DNA of 64,000 nt from Microbacterium sp. CFH 31415 (GTDB lineage Bacteria > Actinomycetota > Actinomycetes > Actinomycetales > Microbacteriaceae): contig NZ_JAKYXC010000009.1 in NCBI RefSeq assembly GCF_022538185.1, positions 186,001-250,000 of the forward strand, written 5' to 3'. The notes under the pieces are model-generated. The model searched no databases, was not told the DNA's origin, and saw nothing but the letters and a program-made list of their open reading frames with translations. A program made the position numbers and the translations under genes. Positions within the stretch are counted from its first letter, which is position 1; each line of letters starts with the position of its first letter. Shown piece by piece: positions 8,762 through 16,583 of this stretch.

Positions 8762-9595
8762 ATGTCTGACACCACCGGCAATCCCCTCGACGATCCCGCG
8801 GCCGACCCGTTCGAGGTCGCAGCCGCCGCAGCGGCCGACATCGCCCGCATCACCGGCGTCGAGCAGCACGACATCGCCCTCACCCTCGGCAGCGGCTGGG
8901 GCAAGGCAGCGGACCTCATCGGCGAGACCACCGCGACGTTCCCCGCGACCGAGGTCACCGGTTTCTCCCGGCCTGCCCTCGAAGGCCACGTCGGCACCCT
9001 GCGCAGCGTCGTCACCCCGAAGGGGCGCCGGGTGCTGGTGATCGGCGCGCGCACCCACTACTACGAGGGCCACGGTGTGCGCAGAGTCGTCCACAGCGTC
9101 CGAACCGCCGCCGCGACGGGCGCGCGCACGATGGTGCTCACCAACGGCGCCGGCGGCATCAAGCACACGTGGAAGCCCGGCACGCCGGTGCTCATCAGCG
9201 ACCACATCAACCTCACCGGCGACTCACCGCTCGAGGGCGCCACGTTCATCGACCTGACCGACCTCTACTCGCTGCGGCTGCGCGATCTCGCACGGACGAT
9301 CGATCCGTCCCTCGACGAGGGCGTGTACTGCCAGTTCCGCGGGCCGCAGTACGAGACACCCGCGGAAGTGCGCATGGCCAAGACGATCGGCGGGCACATC
9401 GTCGGCATGTCGACGGCGCTCGAGGCGATCGCCGCACGGCAGGCGGGCATGGAGGTGCTCGGCATGTCGCTCATCACGAACATGGCGGCCGGCATCCAGA
9501 CCACGCCGCTCAGCCACCAGGAAGTCATCGACGCCGGCCGAGAGGCCGAGCCGGTGATCTCGTCGCTCCTCGCCCGCGTGGTGGGCGCGCTGTGA
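8762..9595 (+). CDS. punA: Purine-nucleoside phosphorylase
   Basis: A 277-aa trimeric-type (PNP/MTAP family) phosphorylase that cleaves inosine or guanosine with phosphate to the base and ribose-1-phosphate. Visible motifs are the phosphate loop LTLGSGWGK, the GARTHYYEGHG motif, MVLTNGAGGI, the QFRGPQYETPAEVR segment and the base-binding SLITNMAAGI. Length is normal. The next gene, a phosphosugar mutase, starts inside its stop codon (GTGA), so the two are probably co-translated. Together they could convert nucleosides to sugar-5- or -6-phosphates. Confidence 0.95.
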   Translation: MSDTTGNPLDDPAADPFEVAAAAAADIARITGVEQHDIALTLGSGWGKAADLIGETTATFPATEVTGFSRPALEGHVGTLRSVVTPKGRRVLVIGARTHYYEGHGVRRVVHSVRTAAATGARTMVLTNGAGGIKHTWKPGTPVLISDHINLTGDSPLEGATFIDLTDLYSLRLRDLARTIDPSLDEGVYCQFRGPQYETPAEVRMAKTIGGHIVGMSTALEAIAARQAGMEVLGMSLITNMAAGIQTTPLSHQEVIDAGREAEPVISSLLARVVGAL

Positions 9596-11355
9596 GCGAC
9601 GAGGAGGCCCCGGCGGCCACACCGGACCGCCAGGAGCCCGCGCCCGCATCGGTGCCCGCCGGCGCCGCGGACGGGGCGTCGGTCCTCGACCGTGCTCGCG
9701 CGTGGCTCGCGCAGGACCCGGACGGCGAGACCCGCGCCGAGCTGCGCGCGCTGATCGCGGCGGCCGATTCCGGCGACGCGGCTGCGGCCGCCGACCTCGA
9801 CGACCGCTTCGGCGCGCGACTCGCGTTCGGCACGGCGGGTCTGCGCGGCGAGCTGGGTGCGGGCAGCAACCGCATGAACCGCGTGCTGGTCGCGCAGGCC
9901 GCCGCCGGTCTGGCGGCGTACGTGCGCGAGAGGGCGGGCGAGGTCGAGAGCCCCACGGTCGTCGTCGGCTACGACGGGCGACGCAACTCGCACGTGTTCG
10001 CCCAGGACTCCGCCGAGATCTTCGCCGGGGCCGGGCTTCGCGCCATCCTCCTCCCGCGCCTGCTGCCCACGCCCGTGCTCGCCTACGCGGTGCGCCACCT
10101 CGGCGCCGCCGCCGGCGTGATGGTCACCGCGAGCCACAATCCTCCGAACGACAACGGCTACAAGGTCTACCTCGGCGGAGCGGACGACGGGTCGCAGATC
10201 GTCGCGCCCGCCGACGCCGACATCGCCGCGCACATCGAGCGCGTGGCCGAACTCGGGGACATCTCCACCCTGCCCCGCTCCCTCGGGTACGAGATCGCTC
10301 CTGAGTCGATCGTCGAGGACTACGTCGCGGCGACCGCCGCCGTCGCCCCCGCCCCCGCGGGCGCGTCGGGTCTCTCGTGGGTCTACACCGCGATGCACGG
10401 CGTCGGCTGGGAGACGTTCTCGCGCATCCTCGAGACGGCCGGATACCCGGCGCCCGAGCCGGTCACCGCGCAGATCGAGCCCGACAGCGCGTTCCCCACC
10501 GTGGCGTTCCCGAACCCCGAGGAGCCCGGCGCGATGGACCTCGCCTTCGAGCGCGCCCGTGAGGTCGGCGCCGAACTGATCATCGCCAACGACCCCGACG
10601 CCGACCGCCTCGCGGTCGCGCTGCCCGACACCTCCACCCCCGACGGCTGGCGCCGGCTTACCGGCAATCAGATCGGGCTGCTCCTCGGCTGGCGCGCGGC
10701 GCGCCTCGCGGCCGAGACCGGGGCCACCGAGGGCGCCTCGCTGGCGTGCTCGCTGGTGTCGTCTCCCGGGCTCGAGGTCGTCGCCCGGCACTACGGCCTG
10801 GACTTCCACTCGACCCTCACCGGGTTCAAGTGGATCTCGCGCGCGCCCGGCATCGTGTTCGGGTTCGAGGAAGCGCTCGGCTACCTCGTGAACCCCGAGA
10901 CGGTGCGCGACAAGGACGGCATCTCCGCCGCGGTGGCCATGCTCGGCATGGTGTCGGAGGCCCGCGGCCGCGGCGCCTCGCTTGCCGACCTGCTCTCCGA
11001 GTTCGACGAGACCTTCGGCGCCTTCGCCAGCGACCAGATCTCGGTGCGGGTCGACGACGTGTCCACCATCGGCCGCATCATGGCGGCGCTGCGTGCCCAG
11101 CATCCGTCCGCCGTCGGCGACGTCGCGGTCGAGCGGATCGACGACCTGCTCGAGGGAGTCGACGATCTCCCCCGAGGCGATGTGCTGCGGCTGTGGCTCG
11201 TCGACGGATCGCGCGTGATCGTGCGACCGAGCGGCACGGAGCCCAAGCTGAAGCTGTACCTCGACGTGCGCGGAGACTCGTCGGGCGACGCGGCCGAGCG
11301 CATCACGGCACTCGCCGCGGGCGCGCGGCGACTGCTCGACGACCTCGGCGCCTGA
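9592..11355 (+). CDS. Phospho-sugar mutase (PGM/PMM family)
   Basis: A 587-aa alpha-D-phosphohexomutase. The phosphoserine loop is TASHNPPNDNGYKVY (Ser ~181), the metal site is NDPDADR, the sugar-binding loop is GFEEALGYLV and the phosphate-binding loop is RPSGTEPKLK. A GTG start at 9592 overlaps the PNP stop; the first ~40 residues are Ala/Pro-rich and poorly conserved. Members interconvert glucose or mannose 1- and 6-phosphates, and some act on pentose phosphates. Coupling to PNP makes phosphopentomutase activity attractive, but that is inference. Confidence 0.92.
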   Translation: MSDEEAPAATPDRQEPAPASVPAGAADGASVLDRARAWLAQDPDGETRAELRALIAAADSGDAAAAADLDDRFGARLAFGTAGLRGELGAGSNRMNRVLVAQAAAGLAAYVRERAGEVESPTVVVGYDGRRNSHVFAQDSAEIFAGAGLRAILLPRLLPTPVLAYAVRHLGAAAGVMVTASHNPPNDNGYKVYLGGADDGSQIVAPADADIAAHIERVAELGDISTLPRSLGYEIAPESIVEDYVAATAAVAPAPAGASGLSWVYTAMHGVGWETFSRILETAGYPAPEPVTAQIEPDSAFPTVAFPNPEEPGAMDLAFERAREVGAELIIANDPDADRLAVALPDTSTPDGWRRLTGNQIGLLLGWRAARLAAETGATEGASLACSLVSSPGLEVVARHYGLDFHSTLTGFKWISRAPGIVFGFEEALGYLVNPETVRDKDGISAAVAMLGMVSEARGRGASLADLLSEFDETFGAFASDQISVRVDDVSTIGRIMAALRAQHPSAVGDVAVERIDDLLEGVDDLPRGDVLRLWLVDGSRVIVRPSGTEPKLKLYLDVRGDSSGDAAERITALAAGARRLLDDLGA

Positions 11356-11441
11356 GGCGCGCGCTGCAGGCCGCAGCGGCGATCCGTCCGCGGGTCCGCG
11401 CGCGCTGCGGGACGCGGGCCGCGCGTGTCCGGACCCCGTGC

Positions 11442-11465
11442 TAGAGTGCAGGTCGCGATATATCG
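11442..11465 (+). promoter_or_regulatory. Promoter -10 with palindromic operator over the start site
   Basis: TAGAGT at 11442-11447 is followed by CGATATATCG (11456-11465), a perfect palindrome extendable to 16 bp with one mismatch, at the expected transcription start. It lies ~70 bp upstream of the MFS gene. A repressor site for the exporter is likely; the repressor is not encoded next to it. Confidence 0.45.
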
Positions 11466-11532
11466 TGAGCGCGTCGTCTTGCGGCGGGTGCATGCTATCG
11501 CCGGGGGATCGACGCTGACTCGAGGAGTGGTG

Positions 11533-12909
11533 ATGGCCGTGGCGAACGGCGAGTACGAAGCGGATGCCGCGGCTGAGGCATCCGATCCCCCTCACTGGCT
11601 CCGCAAGGTCGTCCTGTTCCTGAGCGGCCAGACGATCAGCCTGCTGGGCTCGATGCTCGTGCAGTACGCCGTGTTCTGGTACCTCACGATCGAGTACCGG
11701 TCGGGCGTCTACATGATGCTCGCGGCGCTGTTCGGGTTCCTGCCACAGGCGGTGGTGTCGATCTTCGGCGGGGTGTGGGCCGACCGGCACAACCGCAAGT
11801 ACCTCATCATGGGCGCCGACGCCGCGATCGCCCTGTCGACGCTCACGCTGGCCCTCATCATGATGACCGGATTCGACGCCGTATGGCTGCTGTTCGCGGT
11901 GATGGCGGTGCGCTCGGCAGGTGCGGGCATTCAGATGCCCGCCGTCGCTGCCCTGCTCCCCCAGATCACGCCCACGCGCAACCTGATCCGGGTGAACGGC
12001 GTGAACGGGTCGATCCAGTCGGCGATGGCGCTCCTCGCCCCGGCTGCGGCCGGCGCGATCTATGCATGGTCGTCAGCGGCGACGGGCGGCACCGCGGCGT
12101 CACTCATCCCCATCTTCTTCATCGACGTGGCGACCGCTGTGATCGGCATCGGAATCCTCGCCTTCATCTCGGTGGGAACGGTGCGCAAGGCGTCCGAGGT
12201 GCAGACCGGCTACTTCGCCGACCTCGTCGACGGCGTGCGGTACGTCGTGCACCACGCGTTCGTGCGCTGGCTGCTGATCGTCTTCGCGATCATCTTCGTG
12301 CTCACGGTGGCACCCTCGAACCTCACGCCGCTCATGCTCGTGCGCTCGTTCCCCGCGGGGGCCGAACAGGACGTCGTCAACCTCGCGGTGCTCGAGATCG
12401 CGTTCAGCGTCGGCATGATGCTCGGCGGCATCCTCGTCGCGTCGTTCTTCGCCAAGCGCAGCCGGATCGGGCTTATCGTCGTCTCGTCGCTCGTGTTCGG
12501 CGTGCTGTCGATCGGCCTCGGACTCGCGCCGAACGTGTGGATCTTCTTCGGCTTCATGTTCCTCGTGGGGCTCGCCGTACCGTTCTTCTCGACGCCGTCG
12601 ATGACCCTCCTGCAGGAGACGGTCGAGCCCGAGCGGCAGGGGCGCGTGTTCGGGTTCATGGGCATCGTCATGGCCGTCGCGATGCCATTGGGCATGGTCG
12701 TCTTCGGGCCCCTCGCCGACGTCCTCCCGATCGAGCTGCTGCTGGTCGCGGCGGGCATCCTGACGTTCGTCGTGATCGGGCTCGCCGTGTGGCTTCCGGC
12801 CGGGCAGCGCGCGATCGCGGCGGCACGCGCTGCGTCGCAGGTGGCCGGGGGCGACCCCGCGGTGGCCGCGGCCGCGGTCGAAGAGGCGATGCACACCAAG
12901 GAGCCGTGA
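11533..12909 (+). CDS. MFS efflux transporter
   Basis: About 458 aa with 12 hydrophobic segments. The loop 2-3 signature is GGVWADRHNRKYLI, and the overall pattern matches the MFS_3 / enterobactin-exporter and macrolide-efflux group. I place the start at the ATG at 11533, preceded by CGAGGAGTGG; the in-frame stretch from 11425 lies across the promoter. The C-terminal tail (~30 residues) is soluble and Ala-rich. The substrate is unknown. A palindrome over the predicted start site suggests regulated expression. Confidence 0.88.
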   Translation: MAVANGEYEADAAAEASDPPHWLRKVVLFLSGQTISLLGSMLVQYAVFWYLTIEYRSGVYMMLAALFGFLPQAVVSIFGGVWADRHNRKYLIMGADAAIALSTLTLALIMMTGFDAVWLLFAVMAVRSAGAGIQMPAVAALLPQITPTRNLIRVNGVNGSIQSAMALLAPAAAGAIYAWSSAATGGTAASLIPIFFIDVATAVIGIGILAFISVGTVRKASEVQTGYFADLVDGVRYVVHHAFVRWLLIVFAIIFVLTVAPSNLTPLMLVRSFPAGAEQDVVNLAVLEIAFSVGMMLGGILVASFFAKRSRIGLIVVSSLVFGVLSIGLGLAPNVWIFFGFMFLVGLAVPFFSTPSMTLLQETVEPERQGRVFGFMGIVMAVAMPLGMVVFGPLADVLPIELLLVAAGILTFVVIGLAVWLPAGQRAIAAARAASQVAGGDPAVAAAAVEEAMHTKEP

Positions 12910-12933
12910 GCCGCGGCATCCCGCCCCGCGTCC

Positions 12934-12939
12934 TAGGCT
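12934..12939 (+). promoter_or_regulatory. Leaderless-type -10 for the GNAT gene
   Basis: TAGGCT, 6 nt (CGGAGG), then the ATG at 12946. The GGAGG directly abuts the ATG, too close to serve as a Shine-Dalgarno sequence. Confidence 0.55.
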
Positions 12940-12945
12940 CGGAGG

Positions 12946-13530
12946 ATGCTCCTCACGCAGCCGACCACGCTCGAGAACGACCACGTCCGCCTGGAGCCGC
13001 TCAGCGCTGATCACGTCGCGGACCTCGCCGCCGCGGCGGTCAGGCTGGAGCACGCGTGGTACACGTCGGTTCCCATGCCGGACGAGGTTGCGGCCGACGT
13101 GGCGCAGCGCCTGCGGTGGCAGGACGAGGGGCACATGACGGCGTGGGCCGTGCGCAGGCTCGACACCGGCCGCGTGATCGGCGAGACGACGTTCTGCAAC
13201 ATCGACCAGGCCAACCGGCACGTCGAGATCGGCCACACATGGATCGGCCTCGAGGCCCAGCGCACGTTCGTGAACACGGCGTCGAAGCTGCTGCTGCTCG
13301 GGCACGCGTTCGAGGCGTGCGACGCGATCGCCGTCGAGTTCCGCACGCATTGGCACAACCGGCAGTCGCGCGCGGCGATCGCGCGCCTGGGCGCCAAACA
13401 GGACGGCGTGCTGCGCAATCACCGTCTCGGTCCTGACGGCACGCTGCGCGACACCGTGGTCTTCTCGATCCTGCCGACCGAGTGGCCCGCGGTGCGCCTC
13501 GGTCTCCAGGAGCGGCTGCGCGGCGGGTGA
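12946..13530 (+). CDS. GNAT acetyltransferase, RimJ/RimL-like
   Basis: A 194-aa single-domain N-acetyltransferase. It has the N-terminal LENDHVRLEPLSADHVADL segment and the RVIGETTF / EIGHTWIGLEAQRTFVNTASK acetyl-CoA region; the NRQSRAAIARLGAKQDG motif resembles that of RimJ-like enzymes that acetylate protein N-termini or small molecules. Its 3' end faces mtlR across a gap containing a 77-bp hairpin element. Substrate unknown. Confidence 0.88.
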   Translation: MLLTQPTTLENDHVRLEPLSADHVADLAAAAVRLEHAWYTSVPMPDEVAADVAQRLRWQDEGHMTAWAVRRLDTGRVIGETTFCNIDQANRHVEIGHTWIGLEAQRTFVNTASKLLLLGHAFEACDAIAVEFRTHWHNRQSRAAIARLGAKQDGVLRNHRLGPDGTLRDTVVFSILPTEWPAVRLGLQERLRGG

Positions 13531-13547
13531 CGCATGCCGCGGCCCTC

Positions 13548-13653
13548 GCGTCGCGGCCTTCGCCCCCGGCCTTCGGGCCCGCCCTTCGCTCCCGGCCCTC
13601 GCGCCCGCCCTTCCCCCCGCCCTTCGCCCCCGCCCCTCGCGTCCCTGCCTTCG
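13548..13653. repeat. Pyrimidine-rich low-complexity tract
   Basis: About 100 bp composed of loosely repeated CCCTTCGCCCC / CCCTCGCG units on the plus strand (G-rich on the minus strand). It begins just after the GNAT stop and abuts the 77-bp hairpin. No gene is evident. Confidence 0.7.
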
Positions 13654-13730
13654 CCCAGAACAGGAGGTCTGGCCGAGACAGGACGATTCCCGGCAGAACG
13701 TCCTGCGTGCGCCAGATCACCTGTTCTGGG
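13654..13730. repeat. 77-bp hairpin element, copy 1
   Basis: Terminal 11-bp perfect inverted repeats (CCCAGAACAGG at 13654, CCTGTTCTGGG at 13720). Inside are imperfect GGTCTGGC/GCCAGATC arms and an inner stem around CAGGACG and CGTCCTG. It lies between the convergent GNAT and mtlR genes. Two further copies, each 77 bp, occur at 26832 and 27007. Confidence 0.85.
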
Positions 13731-13793
13731 CAACCCGGAAGACGAGCGGATGCCTGCGGCAACGGCTGCGCCGCGACGAGCGGATGCCGCGGC

Positions 13794-15719
13794 TCAGCCG
13801 TCGATGACGGCGACGAGCTCGTCGAGGAAGCCGCCGAAGTCGGCGGAGCGCCGGACGATCCGCTGCACGCTGTCGCGCTCGGAGAACACCTCGACGAACT
13901 GCTCGAACACCGTCTGGAACGCCTCGCGGTCGGTCTCGGAGAACGCCACCAGCGCCACGACCTGCACGCGCCCTTCGCCCCACGGAATCGAAGGGTCGGC
14001 GATGCCGATGGCGATCGAGGTGCGGGTCGCGGTCATCCCGAGCGCGTGGGGTACGGCCAGCGCGTCGGTGAACGCGGTCGACGACAGCTTCTCGCGCTCG
14101 ATCGTGCGCTCGACATAGTCTTCGTCGATCACGCCCTGCGCGATGAGCGCGTCGCCGAGGAGACGGATGACGGCCTCCTCGCCTCCGGCCTCCCCCAGCC
14201 CATGCACGAAGGCCGACGGCGCGAAGTACCGCTCGAGCTCGGTGCGCAGCCGGGCGAGCCGCCGGCTGCGACGGATGCGGCCCGCGGCCGCCTGCACGCG
14301 CTCGATGTCGGCGTCCGTGAGGAACGGCTGGATCTTGACGATCCGCTCGCCCGGCACCGCCGGGTCGATCGTCGTGAGGACAAGGTCCGTGTCGATCGAC
14401 GCCCAGTCGGGGTCGACGCGGGTCTCGACGCCGACGACCTCGATCGCCTGACCGAGAGACCGGTCGACGCTCGACCGCAGCAGCTCGTGCAGGTCGTAGT
14501 ACCCGGGGCACACGATCGTCGCGGTGAGGAGCTGGTCTGCGCGCCGGCTGCGCTCGAGGCGGCCGCCGACGTGCATCGCGATGTAGGCGATCTCGTCGTC
14601 GGGCAGCGGGATGCCCAGGCGCTCCTGCAGGCGGCTGGCGATGAACACCGCCACCTCGAAGATCATCGGGTACGTCGACTTGAGCGACCGGGTGAGCGGG
14701 TTGCGCGACCACGCCTGCTCCCGGGCCCGGTGCTGCAGGTTCTGCACGTGCAGCGCGAGCCGCAGGATGAAGTCCTCGTGGGCGATGTCGACGAGGAACT
14801 CGGCCGACGCGGTGCCGACGACATCGCGCACCGCCGCCTCGACCTCGGGGTCCAGTCGTGATCGGGCGTGATCCGCCGGCGCCTCGGCCCCGGGCGCGAC
14901 GACGCGCGTGAGGACCAGCGTCGCGAGATGCTGCAGGTCGCCCGACCCGAGCTCGACGCCGAGATGCTTCTCGGCGAGCCGGCCGAGCAGCGCGGCGACC
15001 TCCTCCTGCGCGGGCTTCGATCCGGCCGTCGGGCGCTCGAGGCCGCGGTCCTGCGACACCCGGTCGGCGGCGATCGCGATGTGCATCACGACGTCGGCGA
15101 TCCCGAACTCGTTCACGAAGTAGCCCTGGGCGCCGAGCTCGGCGACGAGGTCGGCCTTGAACGGCCCGAAGGCAGCCGCACCCACGGAATCCTCGCCGAG
15201 TGTGCGGCGCAGGGCGACGATGTCGAACGATCCGGCGTCCATCTCGTCATGGGCCAGGCGGCTGAGCAGCCGCCGCTGCGCCATCTCGGTGCCGCGCAGC
15301 CGCGCGCGGGACGCGGAGCGCTCGAGGGTCAGCTCGGTTCCGCCGAGCAGGCCGCGCACGCGCGCGAGGTCGGCGTCGAGCGTGGCCGGGCTGACGTGCA
15401 GCCGGTCGGCGAACTCGAACGTGTCGACGCCCTCGGGGTCGTCAAGCAGTGCGCGCACGAGGGTGTGCAGGCGATCGCGCGGGGTGCCGGCATCCGTCCC
15501 CGTCGTCCGCTGTGCAGCCGCCGCATCCGCTCCCGCGCGATAGCCGAGCGACCCCGATTCGATCGCCGTGCCCGGTGCGACGCGCGCGTTCACCGCGGTC
15601 ACATACGAGCGGATGCTGCGCGGCGTGACGCCGAGCGCATCGGCGAGGGTCGCGGCCGTCGCCCACTCTCCGTCGCGCAGGAGCAGGCCGAGCAGCCTGT
15701 CCTGTCGCGCTCTCGTCAC
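13794..15719 (-). CDS. mtlR: PRD-containing mannitol operon activator, MtlR-like
   Basis: A 641-aa protein from a GTG at 15719, preceded on the minus strand by AAGGA at good spacing; the frame extends upstream to 15881 through the promoter region. Domain order: N-terminal HTH (~1-60), a second helical Mga-like region, two PTS regulation domains (~200-400) with conserved His, an EIIB(Gat)-like domain (TATIVCPGYYDLHELL, with a Cys) and a C-terminal EIIA(Mtl)-like domain with His ~558 (AVPHALG). Phosphorylation of such domains by the PTS switches activator state. It is divergent from the mannitol operon it presumably controls. Confidence 0.92.
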   Translation of the reverse strand: MTRARQDRLLGLLLRDGEWATAATLADALGVTPRSIRSYVTAVNARVAPGTAIESGSLGYRAGADAAAAQRTTGTDAGTPRDRLHTLVRALLDDPEGVDTFEFADRLHVSPATLDADLARVRGLLGGTELTLERSASRARLRGTEMAQRRLLSRLAHDEMDAGSFDIVALRRTLGEDSVGAAAFGPFKADLVAELGAQGYFVNEFGIADVVMHIAIAADRVSQDRGLERPTAGSKPAQEEVAALLGRLAEKHLGVELGSGDLQHLATLVLTRVVAPGAEAPADHARSRLDPEVEAAVRDVVGTASAEFLVDIAHEDFILRLALHVQNLQHRAREQAWSRNPLTRSLKSTYPMIFEVAVFIASRLQERLGIPLPDDEIAYIAMHVGGRLERSRRADQLLTATIVCPGYYDLHELLRSSVDRSLGQAIEVVGVETRVDPDWASIDTDLVLTTIDPAVPGERIVKIQPFLTDADIERVQAAAGRIRRSRRLARLRTELERYFAPSAFVHGLGEAGGEEAVIRLLGDALIAQGVIDEDYVERTIEREKLSSTAFTDALAVPHALGMTATRTSIAIGIADPSIPWGEGRVQVVALVAFSETDREAFQTVFEQFVEVFSERDSVQRIVRRSADFGGFLDELVAVIDG

Positions 15720-15846
15720 GGGGGGGTCCTTGCTTCGACGGCGGGCCTCGGCGCCCGGGTTCTGCCAGTCAACCACGCGTCGCACGCGGGCGAGCCGCGC
15801 CGCCCGCATCCGCTCGATCTTTCCGCCCCTCCGGAAGAAGGACTGG

Positions 15847-15875
15847 TTGTCCGCTCCCAGGGAACTCACAAGAAT
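15847..15875 (+). promoter_or_regulatory. Candidate promoter of the mannitol PTS operon
   Basis: TTGTCC (15847-15852), a 17-bp spacer, then AAGAAT (15870-15875), about 20 bp before the EIIB start. Just upstream, TTCCG and CGGAA half-sites around 15829-15838 form a short inverted repeat that could be an MtlR site. Confidence 0.35.
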
Positions 15876-15895
15876 GGCCACATGGAGGCGGGTCG

Positions 15896-16285
15896 ATGAG
15901 GATCCTCGTGGTCTGCGGAGCGGGTGCGTCGAGCACCTTCGTCGCCCAGCGCGTGCGCCATGCGGCCCACGACGCCGGGTTCCCCTATTCCGCCTTCGCC
16001 GGCACCGAGCAGTCGCTTCCGATCGACCTCGACGCCGCGGATGTCGTGCTCATCGGTCCGCATCTGGCCCACGCGATGGAGCGCATCGAGCGGGATGCCG
16101 CGGCCCGGGGCACGACGGTGGTGCTGCTGCCGCCCGACATCTTCACCGACCTGGACGGCACACGGACGCTCGCTCTCGTCCGCGACGCGGTCGGACCCGC
16201 CGGGGGGCCGGCTCCGACCGCGGCGGGCACACCCGGGCCGGCCGCAGCACCCTCCTCCGCCGACCCGATCACCACCAGCGACTGA
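15896..16285 (+). CDS. PTS EIIB-like protein, lactose/cellobiose fold
   Basis: A 129-aa protein with the phosphocysteine loop VVCGAGASSTF (Cys7) and a Rossmann-like EIIB fold. The last ~30 residues are Pro/Ala/Gly-rich. It is the first gene of the mannitol PTS operon and has a strong GGAGG ribosome site at 15884. No matching EIIC or EIIA of the lactose/cellobiose family is present, and mtlA already carries its own EIIB. Its role is therefore unclear: an extra phosphoryl carrier, or a regulator that talks to MtlR, are both possible. Confidence 0.82.
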   Translation: MRILVVCGAGASSTFVAQRVRHAAHDAGFPYSAFAGTEQSLPIDLDAADVVLIGPHLAHAMERIERDAAARGTTVVLLPPDIFTDLDGTRTLALVRDAVGPAGGPAPTAAGTPGPAAAPSSADPITTSD

Positions 16286-16304
16286 CGACAGAGAGGTCAC
16301 ACCA

Positions 16305-16580
16305 ATGCCATCCATCTCACGAACCGTCCGCATCGGCTCGTCCCATGGCCTGCACGCCCGGCCGGCGAAGCTCTTCGCGCAGGCGGCGAAAGAGGCGGGC
16401 ATCCCCATCACTGTCGCCAAGGACTCCGGCAGTCCCGTCAACGCGGCGAGCATCCTCGGCGTCATCGCGCTCGGCGTCGAGCAGGGCGACTACGTCACGC
16501 TGACGGCCGACGGCGACGGCGCCGAGGCTGCGCTCGACACCCTCGCCGAGCTCCTGACCACCGACCACGACGCGGCCTGA
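16305..16580 (+). CDS. ptsH: Phosphocarrier protein HPr
   Basis: A 91-aa HPr. The active-site His17 lies in SSHGLHARPAKLF, and Ser49 in the VNAASILGVIALG segment corresponds to the regulatory Ser46 position. It accepts phosphate from EI and passes it to EIIA proteins. The start is the ATG at 16305, which follows GAGAGG. It sits 3 bp upstream of ptsI, inside the mannitol operon. Confidence 0.96.
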   Translation: MPSISRTVRIGSSHGLHARPAKLFAQAAKEAGIPITVAKDSGSPVNAASILGVIALGVEQGDYVTLTADGDGAEAALDTLAELLTTDHDAA

Positions 16581-16583
16581 ACC

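Noticed and set aside
9265..11790. A minus-strand 841-codon open frame opposite PNP and the sugar mutase.
   Set aside because: Same antisense signature; the plus-strand genes carry complete catalytic motifs.
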